From contig NZ_PGEZ01000003.1 in NCBI RefSeq assembly GCF_002797495.1, positions 1-64,000 on the forward strand: a DNA stretch of 64,000 nt, given 5' to 3'. The stretch is from Mumia flava. GTDB taxonomy: Bacteria; Actinomycetota; Actinomycetes; Propionibacteriales; Nocardioidaceae. Position numbers and translations under genes: made by a program. Shown one piece after another: positions 43,032-52,063 of the stretch. Below the pieces are notes generated by a model. That model ran no database searches. It was not told the DNA's origin and saw nothing but the letters and a program-made list of their open reading frames with translations. Positions within the stretch are counted from its first letter, which is position 1; every line of letters begins with the position of its first letter.

Positions 43032-44558
43032 TCACGAGCCGCCACCCGCAGGCTGGAGGGCCTGGTAGTCGACCAGGTTCGGCTCCCAGGGTTGGCTCGA
43101 CGGGGCCACACCGGTGACGACGTCGGCGTTCCAGGCGATCAGCTCCTCGCCGACCATGTGCCCGCAGGCCAGGGCCTCGTCGGCGATGACCTTCGTGACG
43201 TCGGCCCACAGCGCGTCGGCCTCCTCGGAGGCGCCGGCCGCGATCGCGGCGTCGGCGGCGGCCTTGAGCTCGTCGCTCTCCACACCGGACGGGTTGCCCG
43301 GCGCGTCCGCTGCGAACCAGGCGCGGTACCAGTCGTACGGCGTGAGCTCGTCGTTGCTGCCCAGGCCCATCGGGTAGCGGCCGCTGTTCCACTCCGAGAA
43401 GTACTGCGGCGGCGGTGCGGACTGGACCGAGACGTCCATCCCGGCCTCGCCCATCTGATCCGCGTAGACCTGGATCTGGTCCTCGTTGAACACGGTGGCC
43501 AGGATCTCGGCACTGACCGACGGGTTGCCGGCCTGCTGCATCAGGCTGTTCGCCTCGTCGGTGTCGACCGGGTAGCCGTCGATCTGGTCGTTGTAGCCGG
43601 GCTCACCCTCGGCGAAGTGCTGCGTCGCCGAGACCATGTCGCCCGCGAGATCGGCGACGACCTGCTGGTCGATCGCGTAGCACGCGGCCCGCCGCACGTC
43701 GACGTCCTCGAAGACGCCGCCGGGGCCGCGGTCGAAGAACTGGAGGTTGTTGCGGATCGCCGGGTACGACAGCGTCTCGATGTTGTCGCGACCCTCGAAC
43801 TGCGACTGCACGTACGTCTCGGAGTCGCCCAGGTCGATCTCGCCGCTCGCGAGGGCGGCTGCTGCCGCGTTGTCGTCCTCGATCGCGTAGAGCTCGATCG
43901 TGTCGAAGCCGACGTCCTCGCCCCAGTAGTCGTCGTACGCGGTGAAGCTCATCTGCGTGCCCGAGCTCGACGCCGACTCGTCGTAGGCCCACGGGCCGGT
44001 GCCGACCGGGTCCGTCGCGACCGACCCGTCCGCGATCGCCTCCGGGCTCGCCATGGGCGCGCCGCGGGTCGACAGGAACGTCAGGAGCGACGGGGTCGGG
44101 CTCGCGAGGTTCAGCGTGACGGTCTGGTCGTCCACGACCTCGACCGACTCCACGACCTGCAGCGGCGCGGAGTACGGACCCTGGCTGCCCTGGATCGCCT
44201 CGATGTTCGCCTTCACCGCCTCGCCGTCGAACGGGGTGCCGTCGTGGAACGTGACCCCCTCGCGCAGCGTCAGGGTGAGAGCATCATCGGTCTGCTCCCA
44301 CTCGGTGGCCAGGACCGGCTCGATCTCCCCGCCCTCGCCCAGCGCGACCAGCGTCTCGTACGGGACGCGCATGTAGCCGGCTTCCATCTCGGCGCCCGGC
44401 GCCCAGCTCTCGGGGAATCCACCCCAGTTGGCCGCCAGCGTGCCCGACGCGGCCGACCCGTCGGAGTCCGAACCGTCCGAGCTGCCGCTGCAGCCGGCCA
44501 ACGCCAGCGCCGCGACCATCGCCGGGACGACGGACGATCTCAGCAGTGCCTTCTTCAT
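43032..44558 (-). CDS. ABC solute-binding lipoprotein (SBP_bac_5, OppA/DppA type)
   Basis: A 508-residue extracellular solute-binding protein. The signal MKKALLRSSVVPAM...LALAGC has a good lipobox with Cys23, then a Ser/Asp/Gly linker. Family marks are YETLVALGEGGEIEPVLA, LREGVTFHDGTPFDGEAV and GTGPWAYDE. It delivers its ligand to the permeases encoded downstream. The class takes peptides, nickel, or plant-derived compounds; the cupin, the CMD protein and the neighbouring aromatic genes hint at an aromatic conjugate. AGGAGGAGTCCACC precedes ATG 44558. Confidence 0.9.
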   Translation of the reverse strand: MKKALLRSSVVPAMVAALALAGCSGSSDGSDSDGSAASGTLAANWGGFPESWAPGAEMEAGYMRVPYETLVALGEGGEIEPVLATEWEQTDDALTLTLREGVTFHDGTPFDGEAVKANIEAIQGSQGPYSAPLQVVESVEVVDDQTVTLNLASPTPSLLTFLSTRGAPMASPEAIADGSVATDPVGTGPWAYDESASSSGTQMSFTAYDDYWGEDVGFDTIELYAIEDDNAAAAALASGEIDLGDSETYVQSQFEGRDNIETLSYPAIRNNLQFFDRGPGGVFEDVDVRRAACYAIDQQVVADLAGDMVSATQHFAEGEPGYNDQIDGYPVDTDEANSLMQQAGNPSVSAEILATVFNEDQIQVYADQMGEAGMDVSVQSAPPPQYFSEWNSGRYPMGLGSNDELTPYDWYRAWFAADAPGNPSGVESDELKAAADAAIAAGASEEADALWADVTKVIADEALACGHMVGEELIAWNADVVTGVAPSSQPWEPNLVDYQALQPAGGGS

Positions 44559-44644
44559 GATGGTGGACTCCTCCTCAGGGCCACAGGAACCTCGTTGCGG
44601 TTGTACATAACCACCCTGTGAGAGCAGTCACATGCCCCTTTGGT

Positions 44645-44666
44645 GCAACGTAACCGTGCACGTTGC
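44645..44666. promoter_or_regulatory. shared motif, copy 2, with inverted repeat
   Basis: GCAACGTAACCGTGCAC at 44645-44661 repeats the CMD-gene motif exactly. It extends into GCAACGT (44645-44651) and ACGTTGC (44660-44666), a 7-bp inverted repeat spaced by 8, in the divergent gap between the solute-binding and cupin genes. A second small palindrome GGTTGTACATAACC lies at 44599-44612. Confidence 0.52.
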
Positions 44667-44727
44667 GCGCCTCTCGGCCGAGCCCGTCGCCCCTACGGTC
44701 GAGACAGTCGCGAAACCAGGAGGATGC

Positions 44728-45141
44728 ATGACCGTCATCGTGAAAGCGGCCGAGGTGCCGCTGATGGACCGGGGTGGCGCCGTGGTCACCACGCCGCTCG
44801 TCACGACCCCGGTCGCCGGTGGCGAGAACGAGATCACCAGCGGGATGAGCGTCTATCCGATCGGCAGCGGAGCCCCCCTCCACTCGCACAACTGCGCCGA
44901 GCACGTGACCGTCCTGGAGGGGGAGGCCGAGGTGTTCGTGGAGGGCCGGACCACCCGGTTGAGCCAGTACGACACCACGTACATCCCGTCGCCGCTCCCC
45001 CACCTCTTCCGCAACGTCGGGGACACGCCGCTGCGGATCCTGTGGGTCTACACGTCCGGGGTCGTCACCCGAACGTTCACCGAGACCGGCGTGACGGTCG
45101 AGCACCTGTCGCCCGAGGACCAGATGGGCTCCGACGACTGA
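44728..45141 (+). CDS. small cupin-domain protein
   Basis: A 137-residue single-cupin protein. The metal motif is complete: [14 protein letters not shown] gives His, His and Glu, and motif 2 reads [12 protein letters not shown] with the last His. Such proteins may be dioxygenases, isomerases or sensors. AGGAGG lies four bases before ATG 44728. The gene diverges from the Opp-type solute-binding gene and shares an operator-like motif with the CMD gene, so the three are probably controlled together. Confidence 0.82.
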   Translation: MTVIVKAAEVPLMDRGGAVVTTPLVTTPVAGGENEITSGMSVYPIGSGAPLHSHNCAEHVTVLEGEAEVFVEGRTTRLSQYDTTYIPSPLPHLFRNVGDTPLRILWVYTSGVVTRTFTETGVTVEHLSPEDQMGSDD

Positions 45142-45196
45142 CACCGTCTCCGCGCCGCGGGTCCGCGCCCCCGAGGACCCGCGGCGCGGCCCACCG

Positions 45197-45847
45197 TCAC
45201 CGCCCGTCGCCGAGGTAGCCCAGGCACAGGCGCACCAGCTCGTCGAGGAGCTCGTCGCGCGTGATCGCCGGCTGGTCGAGAACCCAGCGCACGGCCAGGT
45301 TCTCCAGCGCGAGCACGAGGACCCACGCCACCGCCTCCGGCCGGCGCCCCGCCACCAGCCCCGGCCGTACGGCGACGTAGGCGGCGACCAGGTCGCTGAC
45401 CCGTCGTTCGAGGGCGATCCGACGGGCCTCGTTCTGTCGCGCGGGCAGCTCGGTGAAGACGACCCGCAGCAGCGCGACGTTCTGCTCGAGCGCGACCAGC
45501 AGCGCGTCGGCGCTCGTACGCACCATGCCCGGCCCGGTCTCGCCGAGCCGGTCGGCGAGTGCGGCGGCGACCTCGTCGGAGACGTCGTCGGCGTAGCGGG
45601 CGACGATCGCGGCGACGACGGCGTGCTTGTTGCCGAAGTACTGGTAGAGCGAGCCGGGGCTGATCCCGGCGGCCTCGGCGACGCGGTTGGTGGAGAACCC
45701 GTCGTACCCGTCGCGCAGCAGCACCTCCCGCCCTGCCGCGAGGATCCGCTCGACGGTGTCGCGCGATCGGGCCTGGCGGGGCAGCTTGCGCGGGTGCAGA
45801 TCGGCCTCGGGCGCGGCGGGGCCCGTACGGCGTGGGGTGGCGGCCAT
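45197..45847 (-). CDS. TetR-family regulator
   Basis: A 216-residue TetR regulator. The helix-turn-helix reads GFSTNRVAEAAGISPGSLYQYFGNK at about residues 50-75, and the C-terminal part resembles the TetR_C group with AVAWVLVLALENLAVRWVL. It diverges from the MpaB/Lcp-like gene, and the 44-base gap holds a perfect inverted repeat that can serve as operator for both. It probably represses that gene and itself; the ligand is unknown. Confidence 0.87.
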   Translation of the reverse strand: MAATPRRTGPAAPEADLHPRKLPRQARSRDTVERILAAGREVLLRDGYDGFSTNRVAEAAGISPGSLYQYFGNKHAVVAAIVARYADDVSDEVAAALADRLGETGPGMVRTSADALLVALEQNVALLRVVFTELPARQNEARRIALERRVSDLVAAYVAVRPGLVAGRRPEAVAWVLVLALENLAVRWVLDQPAITRDELLDELVRLCLGYLGDGR

Positions 45848-45861
45848 GACGCGAATGGTAT

Positions 45862-45877
45862 GCGAGTGATGACTCGC
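45862..45877. promoter_or_regulatory. TetR operator candidate
   Basis: GCGAGTGATGACTCGC has perfect 6-bp arms and a 4-base spacer in the centre of the 44-base divergent gap between tetR and the oxygenase gene. Confidence 0.6.
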
Positions 45878-45891
45878 GTCAGGATGGACCC

Positions 45892-47121
45892 ATGACGACA
45901 GCACCGCCCGTCACCGACCACACCGCAGCGCCGGAGCCCGCACCGCGCTACCCGAGCCGCTTCCGCGCGGGCGAGCAGCGCGGCGCGAGGCTCGGTCGGC
46001 CCCTGCGCCTGATCACCGGGCTGCACGACGACGTCGACGAGGACCTGATGCGCCGCCTCGGCGAGTCGATGTGGCGCGGTGACGACGTCGCGGACGCGCT
46101 CGCCGACGCGATCCGGATGCGAGCGGGCACGCCGGGGCGGGTGCCGATGGCCGACTTCCACACGCGGCTCCGCGAAGGACCCGGCTCGATCCCCGACGAG
46201 CCCGAGGCGCTCACCTCGTTCTTCGCCGCGGTCGAGGCGACCCCCGACTGGCTCGACCTCGACCTGCTCGCCGAGGGTGCCCGCACGATGCGCCGCTTCG
46301 GCCGCAACGCCGCCGACGTGCTGCTCCAGCTGTCGCTGATCGGCGGGTACCGGTTCGGCGGGCCGACGGACCTGCTGGTCGCGACCGGCGGCCTGACCGG
46401 CGACATGACCCGGCGCCGGCTCGCCGAGACGCAGAAGTGGGCGGTCGCGATCGCCCAGCCCGACGCGATGTTCCCGTACGCCGAGGGCTGGCGCCTCACC
46501 GTCCACGTCCGTGCGATGCACGCGTTGGTGAACCGCACCTTCGCACCGACCTGGGACGTCGACCGCTGGGGCCTCCCGGTCAACCAGACCGACCAGGCCG
46601 CGACGCTCGGGCTTTTCGACGGGGTCCTGCTGATCGGCGTCCGCGCGCTCGGCGTGCCCGTCAGCGCGGACGAGTCGCGGGCCGTGATGCACCTGTGGAA
46701 GTACGTCGGGTGGCTGATGGGGGTCGCCGACGAGTGGCTCGTGGACACCGAGCGCGAGCGGCACCGGATCAACCTGCACGTCCTGCGCGCCCAGGACACC
46801 ATCACCGATGCGGGACCCCAGCTGGCGCAGGCGATCATCGAGGCGCTCCGCGACCTGCCGAACGGCCGGTTCCGGGCCGAGCGCACCCTGTCGATGCTGA
46901 CGACGTTCCTCGGGCCGACGTCGACGCGCGAGCTCGGGCTGCCGGTGCGGGTGCCGTGGGGCACCGCCGCCACGATCGCCGAGAACACCGTCCGCTACCG
47001 CGTCCTCAACCGCGGAGAGCGGGGCCGCCGCCGCCTCGAGCAGTGGGGCGACCGGGTCGCCGACCAGCTGCTGCGCGACTACTACGGCGACGCCGACCAG
47101 GAGCTGGGCGCGCTGGGTTGA
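45892..47121 (+). CDS. DUF2236 / MpaB-Lcp family heme oxygenase-like protein
   Basis: A 409-residue protein of the ER-bound oxygenase MpaB/rubber oxygenase Lcp family. The helical core contains RRFGRNAADVLLQLSLIGGY and the segment LTVHVRAMHALVN with the likely axial His. Lcp cleaves polyisoprene with a b-type heme; most bacterial relatives are uncharacterised. There is no twin-arginine signal, so it is likely cytoplasmic, unlike true Lcp. It is controlled, by position, by the divergent TetR gene. The next gene follows 43 bases later. Confidence 0.78.
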   Translation: MTTAPPVTDHTAAPEPAPRYPSRFRAGEQRGARLGRPLRLITGLHDDVDEDLMRRLGESMWRGDDVADALADAIRMRAGTPGRVPMADFHTRLREGPGSIPDEPEALTSFFAAVEATPDWLDLDLLAEGARTMRRFGRNAADVLLQLSLIGGYRFGGPTDLLVATGGLTGDMTRRRLAETQKWAVAIAQPDAMFPYAEGWRLTVHVRAMHALVNRTFAPTWDVDRWGLPVNQTDQAATLGLFDGVLLIGVRALGVPVSADESRAVMHLWKYVGWLMGVADEWLVDTERERHRINLHVLRAQDTITDAGPQLAQAIIEALRDLPNGRFRAERTLSMLTTFLGPTSTRELGLPVRVPWGTAATIAENTVRYRVLNRGERGRRRLEQWGDRVADQLLRDYYGDADQELGALG

Positions 47122-47164
47122 CCGGGGCTAGCCTGAGGCCGGGCGACGGGCCGGGGGTGGCGAG

Positions 47165-48538
47165 ATGGACGACGGGCGCGCACGAGCGCTGGAGACGGCG
47201 CACGAGAACGCCCGGCGCTTCCTCGCCGGGCTGGACGACCGTCCGGTGTGGCCGCGCGCCGAGTACGACGCGATGCTCGAGGCGTTCGGTGGGCCCCTGC
47301 CGGCGGCGGGTGCGGACCCCGCGGCGGTGGTCGACGAGCTGGCCCGGATCGCCGACCCCGGACTCGCCGGCATCGCGGGCGGGCGCTTCTTCGGCTTCGT
47401 GATCGGCGGCGAGCTGCCCGCCGCGCTGGGTGCGGACTGGCTGACGTCGGTCTGGGACCAGAACGGCGCCCTCACGTCCCTGACGCCGGCAGCAGCCGCG
47501 GCGGAGACCGCGGCGGTCGCGTGGTTGGTGGAGGCCCTCGGCCTGCCGACCGGGACGGTCGCCGGTCTCGTGACCGGCGGCATGATGGCGAACTTCACCT
47601 GCCTCGCCGCCGCGCGCCACCAGGTGCTCGCCGACGCCGGTTGGGACGTCGCCGAGCAGGGTCTCGTCGGTGGCCCCTGGATCCGGGTCGTCGTCGGCAA
47701 GCACCGGCACGACACGGTCGACATGGCGCTGCGCTACCTCGGCATCGGCCGTACGGCGATCGTCGAGGTCGCGACGGACGACCAGGGCCGGATCCTGCCG
47801 GAGGCGCTGTCCGACGCGCTCAGCAGCGGCGGTGGACCGACGATCGTGTGCCTCCAGGCCGGCGAGGTGCACACCGGGGCCTTCGATCCGTTCCCCGAGG
47901 CGATCGCGCTCGCGCGGGAGGCCAAGGCGTGGGTGCACGTCGACGGCGCGTTCGGACTCTGGGCCGCTGCCTCTGAGCAGCTCGCGGACCTGACCCGCGG
48001 GGTCGCCGAGGCCGACTCGTGGGCGACCGACGCCCATAAGACGCTCAACGTGCCGTACGACTGCGGGCTCGCGTTCGTCCGCGACGCGACACCGCTGACC
48101 GCGTCCTTCGGGATCGAGGTCGACTACCTGATCGCGGGGGCGGGCGATCCGCTCGACCGGGTGCCGGAGTTCTCCCGGCGGGCCCGCGGCTTCACGGTCT
48201 GGGCCGCGCTGCGCAGCCTCGGTCGCGACGGGCTCGCGAACCTCGTCGAGACGCTGGCGGCACGGGCGGCGCGGTTCGCCGAGGGCGCGGCGCGGATCCC
48301 GGGCGTGGAGGTCGTGAACGACGTGGTCTTCACCCAGGTGATGGTCCGGCTCGACGACGACGCCCGTACGGCCGCGCTCGGTCGGCAGCTGCTGGCCGAC
48401 GGGACTGCGGTCCTGACACCGGCGGTGTGGGACGGCCGCGCGGCGCAGCGCTTCTCGGTGTCGAGCTGGTCGACGAGCGAGACCGACGTCGACCGCACGG
48501 TCGAGGCGCTCGCACGCGCGGTCGCGGCGGTGTCCTGA
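47165..48538 (+). CDS. PLP-dependent decarboxylase (group II, DDC-like)
   Basis: A 457-residue pyridoxal-phosphate enzyme of the aromatic-amino-acid/glutamate decarboxylase family. The cofactor Lys is in ATDAHKTLNVPYDCGL, the PLP-stacking His region is in AGEVHTGAFDP, and the Asp that contacts the ring is in WVHVDGAFGLWA. The substrate could be an aromatic amino acid; several members are aldehyde synthases. GGTGGC precedes ATG 47165. It converges with an acetyltransferase gene after nine bases with no clear terminator. Confidence 0.87.
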   Translation: MDDGRARALETAHENARRFLAGLDDRPVWPRAEYDAMLEAFGGPLPAAGADPAAVVDELARIADPGLAGIAGGRFFGFVIGGELPAALGADWLTSVWDQNGALTSLTPAAAAAETAAVAWLVEALGLPTGTVAGLVTGGMMANFTCLAAARHQVLADAGWDVAEQGLVGGPWIRVVVGKHRHDTVDMALRYLGIGRTAIVEVATDDQGRILPEALSDALSSGGGPTIVCLQAGEVHTGAFDPFPEAIALAREAKAWVHVDGAFGLWAAASEQLADLTRGVAEADSWATDAHKTLNVPYDCGLAFVRDATPLTASFGIEVDYLIAGAGDPLDRVPEFSRRARGFTVWAALRSLGRDGLANLVETLAARAARFAEGAARIPGVEVVNDVVFTQVMVRLDDDARTAALGRQLLADGTAVLTPAVWDGRAAQRFSVSSWSTSETDVDRTVEALARAVAAVS

Positions 48539-48547
48539 CGCGCGGCC

Positions 48548-49117
48548 CTACTGCTCGCCGCGGGCCGCCTCCCACTCCTCCCGCGTGATCGCGTACTCGA
48601 CGTCGCCGTGCTCGTCGCCGTCGATCCGGACGGGCCAGTCGGCGTGGAACGTGCGGACGTACCGCAGTCCCGACTTCTCCATCACGCGCCGCGATGCGGT
48701 GTGGACCGCCATCGCCTCCGCGTACACACGGCTCGCGCCGAGGTCGGCGAACGCATGGTCGACCAGGGCGCGCGAACCCTCCGCGGCGTAGCCCCTACCC
48801 CAGGCGTCCCGGCGCAACCGGTATCCCAGCTCCGGTTCGTCCGGACCGGCGTCACGACCCGGCCGCAGGTGGAACCACCCGACGAACCGGCCGGTGTCCC
48901 TCTCGACGGCGGCCCAGTACCCGTACCCGTCCGCGCGCTGCCGGGACGCGACCAGCGCCGGGAGGACGTCGTCGACGATCTCGTCGCGCGGAGTCGCCGA
49001 CCCACCGTTGATGAACCGCATCACCGCCGGATCGGCGTCCAGCGCCACGAGGTCGTCGGCGTCGTCGGGAGTGAACCAGCGCAGCACCAGACGGTCGGTC
49101 TCGAGCAGGACGTCCAT
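48548..49117 (-). CDS. GNAT acetyltransferase (RimJ/RimL-like)
   Basis: A 189-residue GNAT protein. It starts LLETDRLVLRWFTPDDADDL, the RimJ/RimL pattern, and the acetyl-CoA loop reads LRRDAWGRGYAAEGSRALV. It probably N-acetylates a small amine or a protein N-terminus. ATG 49117 precedes the recognisable fold. It diverges from an arsR gene. The substrate cannot be given. Confidence 0.87.
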   Translation of the reverse strand: MDVLLETDRLVLRWFTPDDADDLVALDADPAVMRFINGGSATPRDEIVDDVLPALVASRQRADGYGYWAAVERDTGRFVGWFHLRPGRDAGPDEPELGYRLRRDAWGRGYAAEGSRALVDHAFADLGASRVYAEAMAVHTASRRVMEKSGLRYVRTFHADWPVRIDGDEHGDVEYAITREEWEAARGEQ

Positions 49118-49177
49118 GCCAGGAGTGTGACGGTCGCTCAGCACCTGGTCCACGCCTCTCGCTTTACACAATTGAGT

Positions 49178-49189
49178 AGTTGTACAACT
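49178..49189. promoter_or_regulatory. ArsR operator candidate
   Basis: AGTTGTACAACT is a perfect 12-bp palindrome 25 bases before arsR, in an AT-rich promoter stretch (ACAATTG upstream, GTTGTGATAGC downstream). Confidence 0.55.
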
Positions 49190-49214
49190 GATAGGTTGTG
49201 ATAGCGTCGCGAGC

Positions 49215-49601
49215 ATGACGGTGATCGACGACGATCTGACGCTGGTGTTCACTGCGCTGGCCGACCCCACCCGACGAGCACTCCTCGAGCGGCTCGCCGA
49301 GCAGGGCGAGGCGCCCGTCCACCAGCTCGCCAAGCCCTTCGCCATCTCACAGCAGGCGATCTCCAAGCACCTCAAGGTCCTGGAGAACGCGCGACTGATC
49401 ACGCGGCGGCAGGCCGCACAGACGAGACTGTGCGCCTTCGACGGTGACCGGCTGGACCACGCCGCCGACTGGATCGCCCGTCACCTCGCTATCTGGGCCG
49501 ATCGGCACGACCAGCTCGCGGCGCACCTCGCCGCCCTCCGAGCCACCACCGACGACGCCGACAACCGCACCGACTCCGACGAAGGGAACAACGCCCGATG
49601 A
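49215..49601 (+). CDS. ArsR-family regulator
   Basis: A 128-residue winged-helix repressor. It reads VFTALADPTRRALLERLAEQG, then FAISQQAISKHLKVLENARLI. No metal-binding Cys is present, so it is of the non-metal SdpR-like type that commonly pairs with an AHSA1/SRPBCC protein. The next gene is exactly such a protein and overlaps by four bases. A perfect palindrome upstream suggests autoregulation. Confidence 0.9.
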   Translation: MTVIDDDLTLVFTALADPTRRALLERLAEQGEAPVHQLAKPFAISQQAISKHLKVLENARLITRRQAAQTRLCAFDGDRLDHAADWIARHLAIWADRHDQLAAHLAALRATTDDADNRTDSDEGNNAR

Positions 49602-50050
49602 CCACAGGCGAGCTCACGTACACCCGAGTCCACGACGCACCCCCAGAGCTGGTCTTCGACTGTATGACGCAGCCCGAGCACCTCACGCACTTCTGGGGCC
49701 CGACCGGGACGAGCACGCCGGTCGAGGAGATCACGGTCGACCTGCGTCCCGGCGGCTCGTTCGAGACCGTGATGGTGAGCGACGCGGACGGCAGCACCTA
49801 TACGATGCGGGCCGTCTACCTGACCATCGACCGACCACGCCGGCTCGCCTGGTACGAGGGGGACGTCGAGGGAGGCATGCGTACCGAGGTCACGTTCTCC
49901 CGGCTGCCGGACGGCCGCACCGAGGTCGTGACCCGGCAGAGCAACGTCCCCGAGCCGTTCCTGGCCCCGGAGGCCCGCGCCGGGTTCGAGACGAGCCTCG
50001 CGCGCTTCGATGCCTACCTCGCCACCCTCGTCACGCACCCACCAGCCTGA
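49598..50050 (+). CDS. SRPBCC/AHSA1-domain protein
   Basis: A 150-residue START-like fold protein: FDCMTQPEHLTHFWGP at the start, DLRPGGSFETVM, and PRRLAWYEGD. The ATG overlaps the arsR stop (ATGA). ArsR-AHSA1 pairs are widespread and are thought to bind a small hydrophobic ligand; the true role is unknown. An alpha/beta hydrolase gene follows ten bases later. Confidence 0.87.
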   Translation: MTTGELTYTRVHDAPPELVFDCMTQPEHLTHFWGPTGTSTPVEEITVDLRPGGSFETVMVSDADGSTYTMRAVYLTIDRPRRLAWYEGDVEGGMRTEVTFSRLPDGRTEVVTRQSNVPEPFLAPEARAGFETSLARFDAYLATLVTHPPA

Positions 50051-50060
50051 GGAGCCGGCC

Positions 50061-50858
50061 ATGCCCACCACCACTGCACCCGACGGAACCGCCCTCAGCT
50101 ATGAGACCACCGGGGCCGGCCCTGCGCTCGTCCTGGTCGACGGAGCGATGTGCCATCGAGGTGGTGGCCCGATGCGCGCGGTCGCCGCCGCGGTGTCGGA
50201 CCGCTTCACGGTCACTGCCTACGACCGACGCGGCCGGGGCGAGAGCACGGACACCACTCCGTACGACGTCCACCGCGAGATCGAGGACCTGCGGACAGTG
50301 ATCGCTGCCACCGGGGGCCGCGCAGCGGTGTACGGGATGTCGTCGGGGGCTGTGCTCGCGCTCCGCGCAGCGGCCGTGGCGCCCGAGATCAGCGCGCTCG
50401 CCTTGTACGAGCCTCCGTTGCTCGGCGAGCTCGATGACGAGGAGACCACGGCACAGGCCGCCGCGTACACCCGCACCCTGAGCGCTGCGCTGACCAGCGG
50501 CCGCCCGGGCGACGCGGTCGCCGCCTTCCTCCGGTCGGTGGGCGCCCCCGCCGACGCGGTCGAAGGGATGCGCACGAGTCCGGCCTGGGACGCGATGGTG
50601 TCGATCGCGCCCACCCTCGCGTACGACGACACGCTGATGGGCGACGGTCGTGTCCCCCCGGATGTCGCCCGGGACGTCACCGTACCGACGCTCGTGATGA
50701 CCGGCTCCGAGAGTCCACTCGGTCTTCAGCGTGCCGCCGAGGCGACTGCGGTCGCGATCGGGGCCGCAGAGCTGGTGACGCTCCCGGATCAGACGCACGA
50801 CGTCGACCCCGGGGTGCTCGCTTCAGCCCTGACGCGCTTCCTGCACGGCTCAGCGTGA
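50061..50858 (+). CDS. alpha/beta hydrolase
   Basis: A 265-residue hydrolase with nucleophile elbow YGMSSGAVLAL, the strand LVLVDGAMCHRG in place of the usual HG oxyanion motif, the turn YDRRGRGES and the late His in DQTHDVDP. It is of the TAP/RsbQ-like group. GGAG before ATG 50061 sets the start. It is the third gene of the arsR unit. The His-Gly motif is replaced by Asp-Gly, which may alter activity. Confidence 0.82.
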   Translation: MPTTTAPDGTALSYETTGAGPALVLVDGAMCHRGGGPMRAVAAAVSDRFTVTAYDRRGRGESTDTTPYDVHREIEDLRTVIAATGGRAAVYGMSSGAVLALRAAAVAPEISALALYEPPLLGELDDEETTAQAAAYTRTLSAALTSGRPGDAVAAFLRSVGAPADAVEGMRTSPAWDAMVSIAPTLAYDDTLMGDGRVPPDVARDVTVPTLVMTGSESPLGLQRAAEATAVAIGAAELVTLPDQTHDVDPGVLASALTRFLHGSA

Positions 50859-50870
50859 ACGAGACTCCCC

Positions 50871-51350
50871 CTACGGCATGCAGCTGCCGGTGAGCGTGAA
50901 CGTCGTCGGCTGAGCGCTGTCGTCGGCGATCGTGCCGTGCCCGGACGCGGTCACGCTGCCGTCGTCGCCGATCTGGAACTGTTCGATCCGGCCCTCGAAC
51001 TCCGGCCCACCGGTCACGACCACCGAGCCGGTCCCGCCGCTGACCTCCACCGTCGCGGTCCCGGTGCCGTCGGTGAACTCGACCGACAGCGTCGACTCGT
51101 CGGGGTTGTCGCACGACTGCGCGGTGCCGTCGAAGTCGACCGTGTCGTCCTCGGTCTCGAGCTCGAACTCCAGCCCGTCGTCACCGTCGTCGTCCGTCGC
51201 ATCGTCGCTCGCGTCGTCCGCGGCGTCGTCGGTCGTCTCGGTCACCGTCGCGTCGTCGGACCCGTCGTCCCCGTCGTCGTCACCGCAGCCGGCCGCGAAG
51301 AACAGCAGCCCCGCCGAGGCGAGCAGAGCGATCCCTGTCCGAACGTTCAT
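50871..51350 (-). CDS. acidic lipoprotein of unknown function
   Basis: A 159-residue secreted lipoprotein. The signal ends FAAGC with lipobox Cys22. About 40 residues of Asp/Thr/Ala repeats form an acidic linker. The remaining domain is beta-rich with two Cys (AQSCDNPD and LTGSCMP) that may form a disulfide. The look is like mycobacterial LpqH-type antigens. It is anchored outside the membrane; no function can be assigned. Confidence 0.75.
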   Translation of the reverse strand: MNVRTGIALLASAGLLFFAAGCGDDDGDDGSDDATVTETTDDAADDASDDATDDDGDDGLEFELETEDDTVDFDGTAQSCDNPDESTLSVEFTDGTGTATVEVSGGTGSVVVTGGPEFEGRIEQFQIGDDGSVTASGHGTIADDSAQPTTFTLTGSCMP

Positions 51351-51538
51351 CCGTACCCCCTGGTATCCGTGACGACGTCATGTGGTGCGAGCGAGTCCCG
51401 CGGGATCAGCGTGGGGGACGCGTCGCACGCTCGCAACACGGCGCACCAGCACCCGCCGTACGCCGGTCGTGCTGCACTCGCGGTGGCGTTGCGGGCACTC
51501 GCGGTGGCGCCGCGCTGCGGACGCGGCAGGGTGGAGGC

Positions 51539-52063
51539 ATGGCCCTCGCGGTGTGCCTGCTCTTCGACCCGCGCTCGGCCCGCCGTGTGCGGGACCTGTG
51601 GACGCGGCTGGAGGACGAGGGCGTGCACACGCTGGCGACCCACACGCACGGCCGGCACCACCCGCACCTCTCGTACGCGGTGCTGCGCACGTGGGACCGT
51701 GACCGGGTCGACGCGGCACTGTCCGGTCTCGCCGACGGCGGTCCGTTCATCGCGCTCTGCCACGGGACGCTGGTCTTCCCTCGCGGCCGGGTCGCACTCG
51801 CCCCGTCCCTGCCGGCCGACGTCGCGCTGCGCCAGGACCGGGTCGTACGGGCGCTCGCGAGCGCCGGCGCGGACCTGCACCGCCACTACGGGCCGGGCGC
51901 GTGGATCCCGCACGTCTCGGTGGCGACCCGCGCACCGGGGGCCGAGCTGCCGCGCGTCGTGAAGGTCGTGACCGACGCCCTCCCCCTGGAGGTGCTGGTC
52001 GACCGAACCGCGCTGATCGACACGTCGGACGGGACGACGTGGCCGCTGGACGGTGTGCTGTGA
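51539..52063 (+). CDS. 2H phosphoesterase / 2'-5' RNA ligase-like protein
   Basis: A 174-residue protein with two HxS motifs: PHLSYAVL near residue 42 and PHVSVAT near 124, the hallmark of 2H phosphoesterases. These cleave 2',3'-cyclic or 2'-5' phosphodiester bonds in RNA or nucleotide derivatives. ATG 51539 follows GGAGGC closely. The stop overlaps the next gene (GTGA), an HD-domain LuxR protein, so the two are made together. A duplicated CACTCGCGGTGGCG lies in the 188-base gap before it. Confidence 0.75.
   Translation: MALAVCLLFDPRSARRVRDLWTRLEDEGVHTLATHTHGRHHPHLSYAVLRTWDRDRVDAALSGLADGGPFIALCHGTLVFPRGRVALAPSLPADVALRQDRVVRALASAGADLHRHYGPGAWIPHVSVATRAPGAELPRVVKVVTDALPLEVLVDRTALIDTSDGTTWPLDGVL

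Noticed and set aside
45892-47121. True rubber oxygenase Lcp
   Set aside because: No export signal is present, and most family relatives are uncharacterised MpaB-like proteins.
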